A program made the translations under genes and the position numbers. A model generated the notes under the pieces. That model saw only the letters and a program-made list of their open reading frames with translations. It searched no databases and was not told the origin of the DNA. From Medicago truncatula (Eukaryota; Streptophyta; Magnoliopsida; Fabales; Fabaceae): DNA of 64,000 bases. Location of the stretch: positions 8,509,001 through 8,573,000 of the forward strand of contig NC_053047.1 in NCBI RefSeq assembly GCF_003473485.1, in the 5' to 3' direction. Every line of letters begins with the position of its first letter. The first letter of the stretch is position 1. Shown piece after piece: positions 21,380 through 32,559 of the stretch.

Positions 21380-21870
21380 TCAACGTCAATTTCAATTTCA
21401 AATTCAAAAGTGTCATCCCCGGCGTAAAGCCGTGCTAGTTATGTCACTAATCAATGTCAATTTAAATTTCAAATTCAAAAGTGTCATCCCCGGCGTAAAG
21501 CCGTGCTAGTTATGTCACTAATCAATGTCAATTTCAATTTCAAATTCAAAAGTGTCATCCCCGGCGTAAAGCCGTGCTAGTTATGTCACTAATCAATGTC
21601 AATTTCAAATTTCAAAGGTGTCATGCCCGGCGAAAAACCGTGCTAAGTCATGCCACTAATCAATGTCAATTTCAATTTCAAAATTCAAAAGTCTCATCCC
21701 CGGCGTAAAGCCGTGCTAGTTATGTCACTAATCAATGTCAATTTCAAATTTAGTTTCGAAGTAACATCCCCGGCAGAAGGCCGTACTAGTCATGACACTA
21801 GTTGATCTCGATGTCAAACTTCAAACTCCAGGTATCATCCCCAGCGTAGCTGTTCTAGAGATGTCACCAA
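21380..21870 (+). repeat. Tandem repeat family 2 in Ogre 3' UTR (about 70 bp, seven units)
   Basis: Each unit has AATTTCAAATTCAAAAGTGTCAT, here split by variation, then CCCCGGCGTAAAGCCGTGCTAG and TTATGTCACTAATCAATGTC. The core CGGC-GTAAA-GCCG folds as a small hairpin, and AGTGTCAT/ATGTCACT can form an outer stem. The last unit has CAGC-GTA-GCTG instead, a paired change. Confidence 0.85.
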
Positions 21871-21879
21871 TCCAAACTT

Positions 21880-22125
21880 TTCAAGCGACCGATTCCAACA
21901 AACGAATAGCCTATGCCAGTTTTTTTTCCTTTCGAACAACTAGTTCCAACAAACGAACAACTCATGTCAATCTTTTATCTTTATACCCAGCGACCGATTC
22001 CAACAAACGAATAGCCTATGCCAATGTCTTTTACCTTCCGAGCAACTAGTTCCAACAAACGAACAACTCATGCCAATCTTTTATCTTTATGCTCAGCAAC
22101 CAGTTCCAACCAACGAACAACCTGT
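21880..22125 (+). repeat. Tandem repeat family 3 in Ogre 3' UTR
   Basis: Alternating units around GATTCCAACAAACGAATAGC and AGTTCCAACAAACGAACAAC recur roughly every 50-60 bp, five copies, separated by T-rich spacers with CTTTATACCCAG or its variants. No clear stem was seen in these. Confidence 0.75.
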
Positions 22126-22493
22126 GACAAGTGGCCAATTTCAACCAACAAAAAGCTTGTATCTTTCTTTTTTTCCATTTTCAAAACCAAGTCCACAAAT
22201 GGACATTGAGGTCTGAACCATTGCACTTTGTTTCGAGATGTCGAAACAATGAGGAACAACCATTTTCCCCAGTGAAACCAGATTCCCCAGTAAAGTCGGA
22301 TCCCTTTCTTCAAAGAATTTGGGTATCCTAGTGTCTTTTCATTCCAGTCGAGCCGTCATTGTCATCATGCATTCATAATTAAATCATGAGCATTCATAAA
22401 CCTCTTAGGTCAAAATTGGTGCACTTTTGTATTTAAGTCTCTTCGGCTCGTCGAGTCAAAGATTTTACCTTCGAATCTCTGAGCGAAGAAACT

Positions 22494-22507
22494 TAAATAG
22501 GGGCATC
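22494..22507 (+). other. Polypurine tract of Ogre element
   Basis: The stretch AAATAGGGGCATC directly before the 3' LTR has the purine-rich GGGG core expected for plus-strand priming. Confidence 0.7.
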
Positions 22508-24595
22508 TGTCATACCCCAAATTTTGACCTAAGGTCCCACTGACACACGTCTCCGAACTCGGACCAGACTCGCATTTCAGTGAAAAATTCGGCAGGGAGG
22601 TATTTTGAAATACCTCATAAAGTTCCGAATCGGGCCCTCTTCTCTCAGTCTTTAATTATTTATTTCCATCTTTTAATTTAGAACTCTAATTTTAATTTTA
22701 GTCCAATTTAGATTAAATTTCTTTTATTCCCATTTTAAATTTTCCTTTTTATCCTTTTTAAAACCAAAAATATAGACATTATCCTTTTATTATTTTTAAT
22801 TTTTTCTTTTTAATTAAAATCCCAAAATTGTCCAAAATAAGTCCAACAAAATAGTCCAAATTCATCTCAATCCTTATACACGTTCTGTTCCTTTTCCATC
22901 CCAATCCAAATCCAGTTCATGCCTCATCCGAAACAAATCCAGTAAAAAACAGACGCATTTCCTTTTTTCTCCTCCACAAGCTACTGATTTGTTGCTCATC
23001 AGTAACAAATCCTAGCCTCAAACTCACTCTATAAATAGAGACCTGCACAACAAAGAAAAACACGAAGAAAAAACAAAGAACAACAGAAAAGCAGAGACCG
23101 GCACGGCAACACACACGCGCACACCCACAGAAGCGCGCAACCGCAACACGACAACACAACAAACACATCGCACAGAACCGGCACGGCTACACACAGCAGA
23201 ACGCAGCACAACACACACGCACACGCGCCGAAAACAACACGACGGCACAGAAAAGGAAGCCATAGGCACGCACACGACAGCACACACACATACACAAAAT
23301 CAGAACCAGCCAGGAAGAAACCAAATCGAATCAAAACCAAAGGTATAAAAATTTCTTCCCTTTTTAGATCTAGGTTGAACCGTGCCTATTTTGAAAATTT
23401 CATACACAAAATCGGAACCAGAAGGAAGAATAGAGTAGGTGTAGAGAAAAAAAATAAAAAAAAGGAGTTTTTAGCTCCGGCGCGGCGGCGCAGCCGCGAT
23501 GGCTCGCCGGCCACCGCGCCGGAATCCCACCGGCCCCCCAAGCCTCCCGCCGGAGAAGAAGAGTAGGAAGAGAGAGAAGAGAGTGTTTTTGAGAGGAAAT
23601 AGGGAAGAGAGAGAAAGAGATGTAAAAATGAAAGAAAAACCGGAACACTACATATATATAGGATCCTGAACCGGTTCGGTTCTCCTGAGCCGAACCAGGC
23701 TTGAACCGAACCGGTTTAAGCCCAATCCAGCCTTGTTCCCTTAGGCCCAGTTTCCTTTTTTCCTGCTTCCTGCAATACCCCTGTTTACTACTGCACCCCC
23801 ACCATGTGTTTGGACCCTTTTTTATTCTTTTTCGTATTTATTTATTTTTTTAGCATTTTAATTTTATTGCAGACCTTAGAATGTAAATAGGCTTTTTATG
23901 TAATAGTCATAGATTTTATATTAGGGTAGCCGCGCTTTTTTTCTTTATGCTCCGTTAGTTTATATATTTATTCAAAAATCGCAAAAACATGCAAATAACC
24001 AAAAAATCACAAAAATATTTTTATAATAAACCTTGATCCTAAATCAAGTGATCGTCCTTTTTATTTTATTTTCTTAGTCAAATATCAATCAATTTAACTA
24101 TACTTTGAGTCATCTTTCTTTTAATAAAAAACACAAACCAATCCTTATTTGCCACTTGGCTTTTTCAATTTAAAACCTTTTTCAAAACTAATAAAAAACA
24201 CACAACCAATCAAACGTCAATTTTTACCCCGAACTACGAGGTTTTGATCCCTCACGGGTACGTAGGCAGAGGACCATGTCCTTCCAAATCAATAAAAAAT
24301 GTAGATATTTAGGTATTTATTTTTTTTACTTTAATTCCTTCTTTTCAAAAAAAAGCAAGCAAGTTATAGCACATTAATTAAATAAAAATCAAGAGGTTCT
24401 TGTAGAGTACTACGGACATAGAGGGTGCTAATACCTTCCCTTTATGTAACTAACCCCCGAACCCTAAATCTTTTCAAATAGGGGTAGTTTGAACTTTTTT
24501 CCCCTTTTCTTAATAAAATTAAATGTTCAGTCGTGAAATAATTAGTGAGTCAAAAGCTAATCAAATAGCCTTGATCTCCGAAAAATGACGCGACA
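22508..24595 (+). repeat. 3' LTR of Ogre element
   Basis: 2088 bp, matching 8233-10319 except for scattered substitutions (for example CTGAACC versus CCGAACC, CCTTACGGG versus CCTCACGGG) and one longer A-run. It is followed by the CATAT duplication. Confidence 0.95.
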
Positions 24596-24980
24596 CATAT
24601 AATCATAAATGACTCAAAATTCAAAGTCCACAAAATACATATAAAATTAGCTCAGAGTCTGGATGCCAAGTAATCAAACTACATGAACCGTGAGGACGAA
24701 GTGTGGTGTGAAGTGAAAGAATGAAAAAACTTGGCCTTTTGTTATTTATAGAACCGGGTCATGAGTACAAATCGGACCATTTGACGAACCGGGTAAAAAG
24801 TTGACATGTATAAAAAAATAGTCAAAATCCTTTAAAATCCTCCGATTTTGAACGGATTTCACGCTTCTGTGCGATTTTACCACGTTTTGGGATTTTGCTG
24901 TGGATTTGAGTCGTTGAAGCTAGATCAAGTCGCAAAATCCTGGATTTTAGGACTTAAGTCGCGATTTTTGTAGCTACCAA

Positions 24981-25427
24981 AGTTTGCTTCTCTTTAGTGT
25001 ATGCTAAAAGCATAGAATAGTGGCTCATAGTCCTTTAACTATAACAAGACGGATTCATATTTGTGATCTATATTGTATATTATAAGAGATGTGAACTTTT
25101 CATTTGAAAGCTTATAAATTAAAATTGCATGACTCCGTAGTGACATTCTTTTTTAACACTACATATGAACTTCCACTGATATATTGGCTTCTGACTTTTG
25201 AGTATTGTTTGTTATGGTTTTTTAATCAGTAAAAATGATGCAAGAGTCTTTAAATCATGTTCCTTAGATGCAAAACAGAACTCAAGTTAACGTCTATAAC
25301 AAACATGAACATGTTGAATTTGAATTTCAGACCCTTAGATGATGTATCAGTATGTTTGGTTTTAATGTTTTAATAGAACTTATGTTTAAATTGTAGATCC
25401 GACGGTATAACATAAGCAAGAGTAGAT
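24981..25427. other. Intergenic or former intron sequence, no gene seen
   Basis: AT-rich sequence between the nested Ogre/MITE block and the first foldback element. On the minus strand it would continue the kinase locus upstream, but I find no kinase exon in it. Confidence 0.5.
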
Positions 25428-25434
25428 ATATTAT

Positions 25435-25873
25435 AGGCTTAATTACTCTTTTGGTCTCTTAACTTATTTTTTGGTTTCGTTTTGGTCCCTTAACTATTAA
25501 AAGTTTCGTTTTGGTCCCTTAACTTATTTTTGGTTTCGTTTTGGTCCCTTAACTATTAAAAGTTTCGTTTTGGTCCATTAACTTATTTTTTGGTTTCATT
25601 TTGGTCCCTTAACTCTTCCTCCGTCAACCACTTTGGTCTTTTATGTTAGGATGAATGTATTAGAGTTAAGGACCAAAACGAAATCAAAAAATAAGTTAAG
25701 GGACCAAAATGAAACCAAAAAATAAGTTAAGGGACCAAAACGAAACTTTTAATAGTTAAGGGACCAAAACGAAACCAAAAATAAGTTAAGGGACCAAAAC
25801 GAAACTTTTAATAGTTAAGGGACCAAAACGAAACCAAAAAATAAGTTAAGGGCCCAAAAAAGTAATTAAGCCT
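25435..25873. mobile_element. Foldback DNA element 1
   Basis: 439 bp starting AGGCTTAATTACTC and ending GTAATTAAGCCT, flanked by direct repeats ATATTAT (25428-25434, 25874-25880). Both arms are arrays of GTTTCGTTTTGGTCCCTTAAC-like words and their reverse complement, so the whole element can fold into one long hairpin. No coding capacity. Confidence 0.8.
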
Positions 25874-25910
25874 ATATTATATATATAATCCTTACTCTTT
25901 ATTAGTTTAT

Positions 25911-26625
25911 AGGCTTAATTAATGATTTAGTCCCTTAAGTTATTTGTTGGTTACATTTTGGTCCCTTAAGTAATTAACGTTACATTTTAGTTCCTTAAGT
26001 TATCTTCTGTCAACCAAATAAATCCCCACCGTTAGAACCGTTAACAAAATGTCTAAGGTGGATACACATTGCAAGTGGTGCACCAAAGACCTCATTAATT
26101 TGATTAATATTAACGGTTTGATTTTTTTCTTGAAATTACAACCATTAGTTAATGCATGTCTAATAAATCTTATGGTGCACCACCAACACCTAAGTTTTTT
26201 CAACTTTCTTCATCTTCTTCCCTCTTCCTCTTCTTCATCTTCACCCTTATCTTCATACATTCATATAAAATTTTAAACATACCTAGAAAAAAAAAAAACC
26301 AGAAAAATAAATTAATAAAAAATTAAAAAAATCCGACCCAAACGATAGGTGTTGATGGTGAAGATGGGATGAAGATGAAGAAAGGTGAAAAAAAGATAGG
26401 TGTTGATGGTGCACCGTTAGAATTAGTAGACACTCATCATCTAATGGTTGTAATTTCTAAAAAAAATCAAATGGTTAATATTAAACAAGGGTTAACAGTT
26501 TTGACGATGGAGATTTATTTGGTTGACGGAAGATAACTTAAGGGACCAAAATGTAACGTTGAATAGTTAAAGGACTAAAATGTAACCAACAAATAACTTA
26601 AGGGACCAAATCATTAATTAAGCCT
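25911..26625. mobile_element. Foldback DNA element 2
   Basis: 715 bp with ends AGGCTTAATTAATG and CATTAATTAAGCCT, flanked by direct repeats AGTTTAT (25904-25910, 26626-26632). The arms (about 25911-26270 and 26335-26625) are imperfect inverted copies, including GCACCACCAACACC and GGTGTTGATGGTGC. The frames inside are arm composition, not genes. It shares the outer AGGCTTAATTA end and 7-bp flanking repeats with element 1, so both probably belong to one superfamily. Confidence 0.8.
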
Positions 26626-26892
26626 AGTTTATATGGTAAGTTTTCTCTCAAAGTTTTCACACTTCACTCAAAGATAATTAGTGTTACATTTCCACATCTC
26701 CTTCAAAGAAAAATTCTTGTATTTATGCTGTCTTAATGGAAAAAGACTGGCACTAGACATGCATGAAAGCAACCCACCAGGACCACACATGCAAAGAAAG
26801 ATTCCTTAGTCCTTTAGTGAGCTGTAACCAATTTCTTCATTCTCTTATATTTATACATTTCCCATGTGAACACAAGATTGCATAACTCTGAT

Positions 26893-27010
26893 TCAAGACA
26901 TTTAGGGACTTTTGTTTATTTGGCTCTCATATGCGTGCAATGACAGTCGAAGATCAGTCACAACTATGTGGATCGACATCCTTAGGCATGGGTGGATTCG
27001 GTAAAACATC
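26893..27010 (+). repeat. Duplicated segment copy 2 (glycine-loop-like frame)
   Basis: Diverged copy of 2195-2320. The frame from ATG near 26931 again reaches 'LGMGGFGKT'. Here that stretch joins directly to ATCGAGGAGGTAC, whereas in copy 1 the same ATCGAGGAGGTAC is found at about 7757, after the copia insertion and roughly 140 bases of other host sequence. A deletion between GGTAAAAC and GGTAAAGC in this copy explains the difference. Confidence 0.5.
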
Positions 27011-27589
27011 GAGGAGGTACGCTTTTCTGGAGTTTCCGGAAACCATCTTTAATTTGTCTGTAATTTTCTTTTAGTTTATGTTGTTATCTTTGTTTCTAGG
27101 AACACACAAAGCACCATTTCTACATGTTGTTTTTTCATTTCAGGATCCATTACTTGCGACAGGGCGAATGCAAATATGTGAGGTTTTTTGTGTCATGTAT
27201 GCATTTACTCTTTTGCTTCGATTTTGGGGTTTGATCGTTTACCCATTGAACAAGTAAGGGCCAATGCAGCAACTCCACCACTTGGATCGCTGTTTAGTCC
27301 TAAAAACCTTTTATTGGTTCAAAACGGTAGACTCACAAAATTTGGAAGATCAGCAAAAGATAGTCTAAAGCTCAAAAGACGATCAAAATTATACACTCGC
27401 AAAATATGTTCAAATTATGACAGTCAAAGCTTTTGGTTCAAAACAAACACAATCACTCACCAAAATCCATGTCAAACAAACTTTGGTTTGGCTTGGTCTC
27501 CTCACAAAATCACCAAGTTTTGGAGCTGGTGACAACAATTCTAGATGCGGGCAATGGCTCCCGAGACGAGACGGTTTCACGGTGTAACA

Positions 27590-27800
27590 GAAAGAGTTTT
27601 TACCATGAAAATTTAGAAGAGAAAGAATTGCAATGGGAATTTAGAAGAGAAAGAAAGTATTTTAGAGTTGTAAAAACTAGTTACATTAGTTAGGAGTTAG
27701 TTGGTCTAATTGGCTATATAAGCCTTAATGTACTCATTTAATTGATGTAACAATTCTTTCATACTCAATATTATTTTCCATTTCGCTGTTCTATGTACTC
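27590..27800 (+). repeat. LTR-like remnant
   Basis: The text GTTAGGAGTTAGTTGG followed by GGCTATATAAGCC and T-rich sequence resembles the promoter part of plant copia or TRIM LTRs. No second LTR, primer site or duplication is seen, so this is a weak call. Confidence 0.3.
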
Positions 27801-28521
27801 ATTGATTTTCCAATTCTCTCATAATTATTCCGTTATTTTCTTAAGAAAAATTTCATTGATTCTTTTCTTGAGATTTCAGCATACCTCTTTTTGATCTATG
27901 AAAAAAAGATTATCTTGATTCTTACTCAAAACCATTCATCCATATGTTATTCATCTTTTTAATGTGTATCAGTTGGTTTTGAGATAAAGATTTAGGGATA
28001 CAGTTTTGTTTATTTCCAACTTTTAAAAAGTGAGGATTCTCACTATAACCCTTGTGCCGTTGTGTAACAACATGAAAAAGGTAGAAGGTTTATGGAAGGT
28101 CAAAAATTAGAAATAAATATAGAAAATAACTATTTCAGAAGAAGAAAAATATTTATAAAACAAGTGTCAGAAAGATACTGTTGAAGGAGTAAAGGAAGCT
28201 TCTTCAAACTATATTCAACGGAACGAGCTACACAAAAGAAGGGAAGAAATGGTTGATAGTTAATGGAAGAAATTTTGAAATTTTGGACTGTAGATTTAGA
28301 GATTGAAAAATTAGAGTTTCAATTTATAGATTTGGGGAAGAGTTAATTGTTGTATAACGACCATCAACAAGCGAATGATTTTCTGCATCTCAATCAAATT
28401 CATCATCGAATCTTTTTTTCACTTTCGCTCATATTAGTCCATGCTTGTGTGGCACAAGAAAAATGAACATATCAAATAAAGTTGCATAATTCCCTTGATT
28501 ATTTTTTTGTTGTATAAAACA
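27801..28521. other. Intergenic, 3' side of SDR copy 1
   Basis: AT-rich sequence with no supported gene. It would contain the 3' UTR and poly(A) signal of the minus-strand SDR gene, which I cannot place exactly. Confidence 0.5.
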
Positions 28522-29447
28522 CTATTTTCCATAAGCAAATCCACCGTCGACACTAAGATCAAGGCCGGTGACAAACTCAGCATCATTCGAAGCTAAAAAC
28601 AATACAACATCTGCCACATGCTTAGGTGTGAGCACCACTCCTTCAAGTCTTGCATATCCCTTATAAGTCTCTTGTGCCTTTTCCTTACTCACCCCTAATA
28701 ATTTACAAGTCAAAGGTGTCGCTAGTCCATTCGGTGAGACACAGTTCACTCTTATTCCGTGTGCAGCCAGTTGCACACTGGCTGCACGCATTAGCCCTAA
28801 TACTGCGTGCTTTGACATCGTGTAATCCGTTGACCTCAGGAATCCATGACTACTGTGAACACTCCCCGTGCACACAATACTCCCCCTAATGCGCCCCTCC
28901 ACCATAGCATGTGCGGCATGTTTCACACACAATGCCATTCCTCGAACATTGATTGTGAATAAACGGTCTAGTTGGGACATGTCGAGTTTCAACACAGTTT
29001 GATCGGTTGGACTAAAGATTCCGGCATTGGTGAACATTATATCTACCTGGTGTGAGAATAACATAATTTCATTTCTCTTATAATATTTATTTTCTCATAA
29101 TAATGCGAAAAATTTTGAAAATAGAAAAAGTTAGACACGCTTCAAAGATATAGGATAGGAAATATTTGAACCTGTCCATAAGTATTAACCGTTGATTGAA
29201 TGAGATTTTTGACTTGATCTTCGTCTGCTACATCGCAGTGGATGTAGGTGCACCTTTGGTTGCCGATGGACGTAGCTACTTGATTGCCAAGTTCATCTTG
29301 GATATCAGCAATCACAACATGGCTGGCGCCTTCGTTAGCAAAGACATGCGCCGTGGCTTCACCGATGCCACTGGCACCTCCTGTGATGATGGCTATTTTG
29401 CCTGATAACCTGAGATTAGAGGAGTTTCTGGACATAGCTTCTGCCAT
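28522..29447 (-). CDS. Short-chain dehydrogenase/reductase, copy 1 (two exons)
   Basis: Exon 1 is 29447-29172, exon 2 is 29046-28522, and the intron (29171-29047) has GT/AG ends and phase 0; the protein has 266 residues. The start is the ATG at 29447; an in-frame TTG four codons upstream is not used as start. Classical SDR features: cofactor loop TGGASGIG at 22-29, Asp48 after the second strand (NAD preference), NAG at 99-101, Asn125, Ser154, and catalytic Y167-x3-K171 (YTMSK). It resembles the plant SDR110C group (ABA2/xanthoxin dehydrogenase, secoisolariciresinol dehydrogenase, momilactone-synthase-like), NAD-dependent cytosolic alcohol dehydrogenases of specialised metabolism; the substrate cannot be told. 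It is one of four related copies in the window, all minus strand. Confidence 0.93.
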
Positions 29448-29503
29448 GTTTGGCTCCAAATATAGTTCAGCTGCCCAACTTATTATTTTGGGATATATCT
29501 TAT

Positions 29504-29511
29504 CTTATATA
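29504..29511 (-). promoter_or_regulatory. Probable TATA box of SDR copy 1
   Basis: TATATAAG on the minus strand lies 57-64 bases upstream of the ATG, a plausible distance for a short 5' UTR. Confidence 0.5.
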
Positions 29512-29966
29512 ATATAAAAATGAAATAAAGTAGCAAGGTACAAGCAAAATTTGTCTTCTTATATTTGATTTGTTATATCATGTTTTTTTGGTGGGTTGTT
29601 GAAGATATTGGATAGTGGTCCCTTATTGTTTGTTTATTAACTTTGATTGAAAACTTAGGAGACTTTTGTTTGGACCTAAGTGTGGCTTTGATTCTTTCCA
29701 TGTACTATGGTATCGTATAGCATATATACGACATGTCATATATATAGTGTAATTATGAAGGGTAATTATATATATATATATAGTTTGCTAACTTAGATCA
29801 ACAAAAAAATATGAAGGTTCCTTGAAGAAAAAAAAAAAACATGAAGGTTCAAGTTAGCGCATATGGACAAAAGTATCCACCTACTACTATTATAAATCAT
29901 TATTAAATGAAGGGTAATTATGTAATTTAAAAAAATTGTAACTGATTTTTTGTCAAAACTGTCTTG

Positions 29967-29998
<32 letters not shown>

Positions 29999-30510
29999 GT
30001 TGTCAAAACCGTTTTGTCCTTTTTTTTGGGTTGTTTAATGTTTGTAATTGTGACATAAATATATATGTTCATAATAAAAGTGGGTCTAAGTTTACAAATT
30101 AACAAATATTTTATCTTGTCCAAAAAACAAATATTTTATAATGAAATTTATTAAATTAACCCGGAAGTAATTAGTTTTAAATTTTAAATAATAAAGATGC
30201 CATATTTTAGTTAAAAGAGCAAGAAACATTAGACATGAAGAGGAAGCTAAAGAAAAAGACAACATACATAAGAATCACACTTGCTTGCAAACATATTTTT
30301 TAGGAGATTTTTTAGGAGACAGTGAAAATATTTTATACTCTAATTAAAATTTTCCCTTATAAATCTAACCTTGCAAACCAGAGAGAAGTATGTTTAATAA
30401 CAACCAAGAAAGTTGTGTCATTTTGTTTTTCCAATACAAGGGTCTTTTGTTTTAGCAAACACCTTGCTAATATAGTATTTATTTTTTTGGGTTCAATTGA
30501 TTTTTTTAAC

Positions 30511-30680
30511 TGAACCTATTGAGCTGAACCGAGCTATTCGTGAGCTTTAATCGAGTCGAGTTCGAACTGAAAAATTATTTCGTAACGAATTTGAGTTGAG
30601 TTTCGAGCCGAACTAAATTTTATCGAGTCGAGCCGAGCTGAAGCAAGTTTGACTCAGCTCGACTCATTTCCAGCTCTAGA
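30511..30680. mobile_element. hAT-MITE-like fragment
   Basis: GAGCTGAACCGAGC, GAGTCGAGTTCGAAC and GAGTCGAGCCGAGC words end in TTTCCAGCTCTA, a terminus seen in plant hAT-type MITEs. Its partner end was not found, so boundaries are approximate. Confidence 0.4.
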
Positions 30681-31431
30681 GAAGAGCGTGGGAATGAATG
30701 CAAGCATCAAACTTGAACACGCAGTTTCAGGAGAGGGGAAGGCATATAATTTGAGTCTAAGAATAATGGTGAAGAAATGGAACGGTCTAAGCAAATCGGA
30801 TGAAATAGTTTTTCAAATCAAGGTGTGACTATAGGAAATCATAATGGTAATTTAGTTGTGAAGAAACTTTTCTTTAGAGGAGGCAGCTAACTCTAAGCAG
30901 ATCTTTTAAATTTAAGCTATCTTAATAATTTTAGTCTATGCTTTTGTCATAATATGCAATTATAAATCTTCTATATGTACTATACTAGTATATTGAGAAT
31001 CTATTCAAGTTGCAACACACAATAATGTTATAAACTATTTTATGTACAAGACTGAGTGTAGCTTTACTTGTGCTCCTTTATTTTAAACATTTTAAAGGGT
31101 CTCACTAAAATTTATTTTAGGCATTTCAATAAATTTGGTCGACCTTTTCTTCATTCGTCTCTATTCTCTAGTGTCGTAAATGAATCTTGTGTTTTGGGTT
31201 GTCTCCGGTATCACGTTTCTATTTGTGTCTCCCATTAGACTAGTGGACGTTGAAGCAGGATGAGTTTGAAAAACGGAGGTGGTGGTTTGAAGAGGACCAT
31301 GGAGGGAGAGTGAGATAGATCAGAGTAGAGCTTTGAGAATGGTCGTAAGAAATAAGATGAGACAATCTCATGGTTTAATTTTTGAGGAATGAGGGGTGAG
31401 GTGATGAGTGGGGAGGTTGTGATAAAAGATA

Positions 31432-31511
31432 TTAGCTACAAAATTAGCTACTAAGTAGCTACAAATTAGCTACGAAAATTGTCGTAGCAAATCACATATT
31501 TTCTTGTTGTG
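31432..31511. mobile_element. CACTA-like terminal fragment
   Basis: Read on the minus strand it begins CACAACAAGAAAATATGTG, close to CACTACAAGAAAA ends of CACTA elements, followed by subterminal repeats of GTAGCTA-type words (TTAGCTAC recurs three to four times). The first bases deviate from CACTA and no partner end was found. Confidence 0.35.
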
Positions 31512-32559
31512 GATGTTGAACAATTAGAAGTGTAATGTGTGAGCAGTGCATATGTAGAAATTTATGGAATTCTGAAGAAACTCCACTAAAGGAACACATA
31601 ATAACTACAAATGGGGCTACTCACAGAGCATTTTGGCAATCAAGCAATAACAAGTTTCCCTAAAAAGTTAGAGTTCAGAAGAATAGCCTAATGCACACCA
31701 TCTATTTTGTGTTCATCATATGTTGGTTTCACTGTTGGTTTATCTTCTTATTAGATTTACTCTTTAGATGATAACATAACAAATTAAAATAACTACTTCA
31801 AATGATGAGTGAATCATCATATGAAAGTTGTTAACATATGCTATTCAAACTCAATCACTATGTAGAAATATTTCTCCCAATATATGCCATACTCACACGT
31901 CTATATCAAATATTTTATAAGTTATAATATGTTACAAATAGAAGGCTTAAAACAGAAAATATTAATTTGTATATTATAAAATCATAAACTATGGAGATCC
32001 TAGGAAGTTGGCAAACATCAATATAAAAAATTATAGGCATAGTTTTTTTTAACAAGATTATTGGCATAAAAATTAAAGGTACTAATGCATGTGCAAACAT
32101 ATATGTATTTACATGGGAAATAATCTTCTGTATATGTGTACTAGAAACTGTAAATACAAGAACATGCAATTCAGCCGTTGTTTTTTTTTATTCATAATAA
32201 CCGAAAATTTCACAAACAAGAATTAATTGGTTACGTACATATGTGCAAAGAAAAATTTGTTATACATGAATTCAATGAAGGTGATCCATGTATATAAATC
32301 AATGGGAAAAGTCTAGTTGCAAATTCTGCTTCTCTCTGCTTTGCAAGGTTAGGTAATTTATAAATACTTTGGATTGTCTCCTCAATACAATAATATTGCA
32401 AGAGTACCAAATCGTCTTTTTTCACTTTGTTTATTTCTCTTTACTCCCCTTTAAATATGGTAAAGTTTGATTCTTTTGCTTTATTCCATCTTCATTTACT
32501 CTTGAAATATGTGAGGTGACTAGTCAAATGGTCCGGTGGTTATAAGTAGGGAGAATCCT

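Larger units (their letters stand above)
20019..22493 (+). other. Ogre 3' untranslated region with tandem repeats
   Basis: About 2.5 kb between pol and the purine tract encode no protein. It carries three separate repeat families (20041-20926, 21380-21870, 21880-22125) and a 32-A run at 20205-20236. Tandem repeats in this hypervariable region of Tat/Ogre elements are known and can seed satellite DNA. Confidence 0.85.
8233..24595 (+). mobile_element. Ogre/Tat-lineage Ty3/gypsy retrotransposon, complete
   Basis: This 16.4-kb element is flanked by 5-bp duplications CATAT (8228-8232, 24596-24600). The LTRs are 2087 and 2088 bp, start TGTCATACCCC and end GCGACA. Order: LTR, primer site, leader, ORF1, gag-pro, short intron-like gap, pol with a second RNase H before integrase, long repeat-filled 3' UTR, purine tract, LTR. 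An extra ORF1 before gag, the second RNase H and the intron between gag-pro and pol are known hallmarks of Ogre elements in legumes. By eye the LTRs differ at about five substitutions and one A-run length change, implying a very recent insertion (order of 0.1 My under a 1.3e-8 rate). Confidence 0.95.
8051..24970. mobile_element. Small DNA transposon (MITE-like), interrupted by the Ogre element
   Basis: Direct repeats TAGCTACCAA at 8041-8050 and 24971-24980 bracket sequence whose ends are related in inverted orientation: GGCTGTCAAAATCG on the left, and the reverse complement of the right end reads CTACAAAAATCGCG. Removing the Ogre and one CATAT copy leaves about 552 bp rich in AAAATCGC-like words on both sides. 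This fits a non-autonomous hAT- or Mutator-type element hit later by the Ogre. TIRs are imperfect and the family is not proven. Confidence 0.5.

Noticed and set aside
27188-27693. Two overlapping plus-strand frames of 86-114 codons
   Set aside because: No recognisable motif, different frames overlapping, next to an LTR-like remnant; not enough to call a gene.
29196-29517. Plus-strand frames over the SDR copy 1 exon
   Set aside because: They are shadows of the minus-strand SDR exon; similar shadows lie at 28650-28889, 47708-48010, 48485-48697 and 51401-51727.
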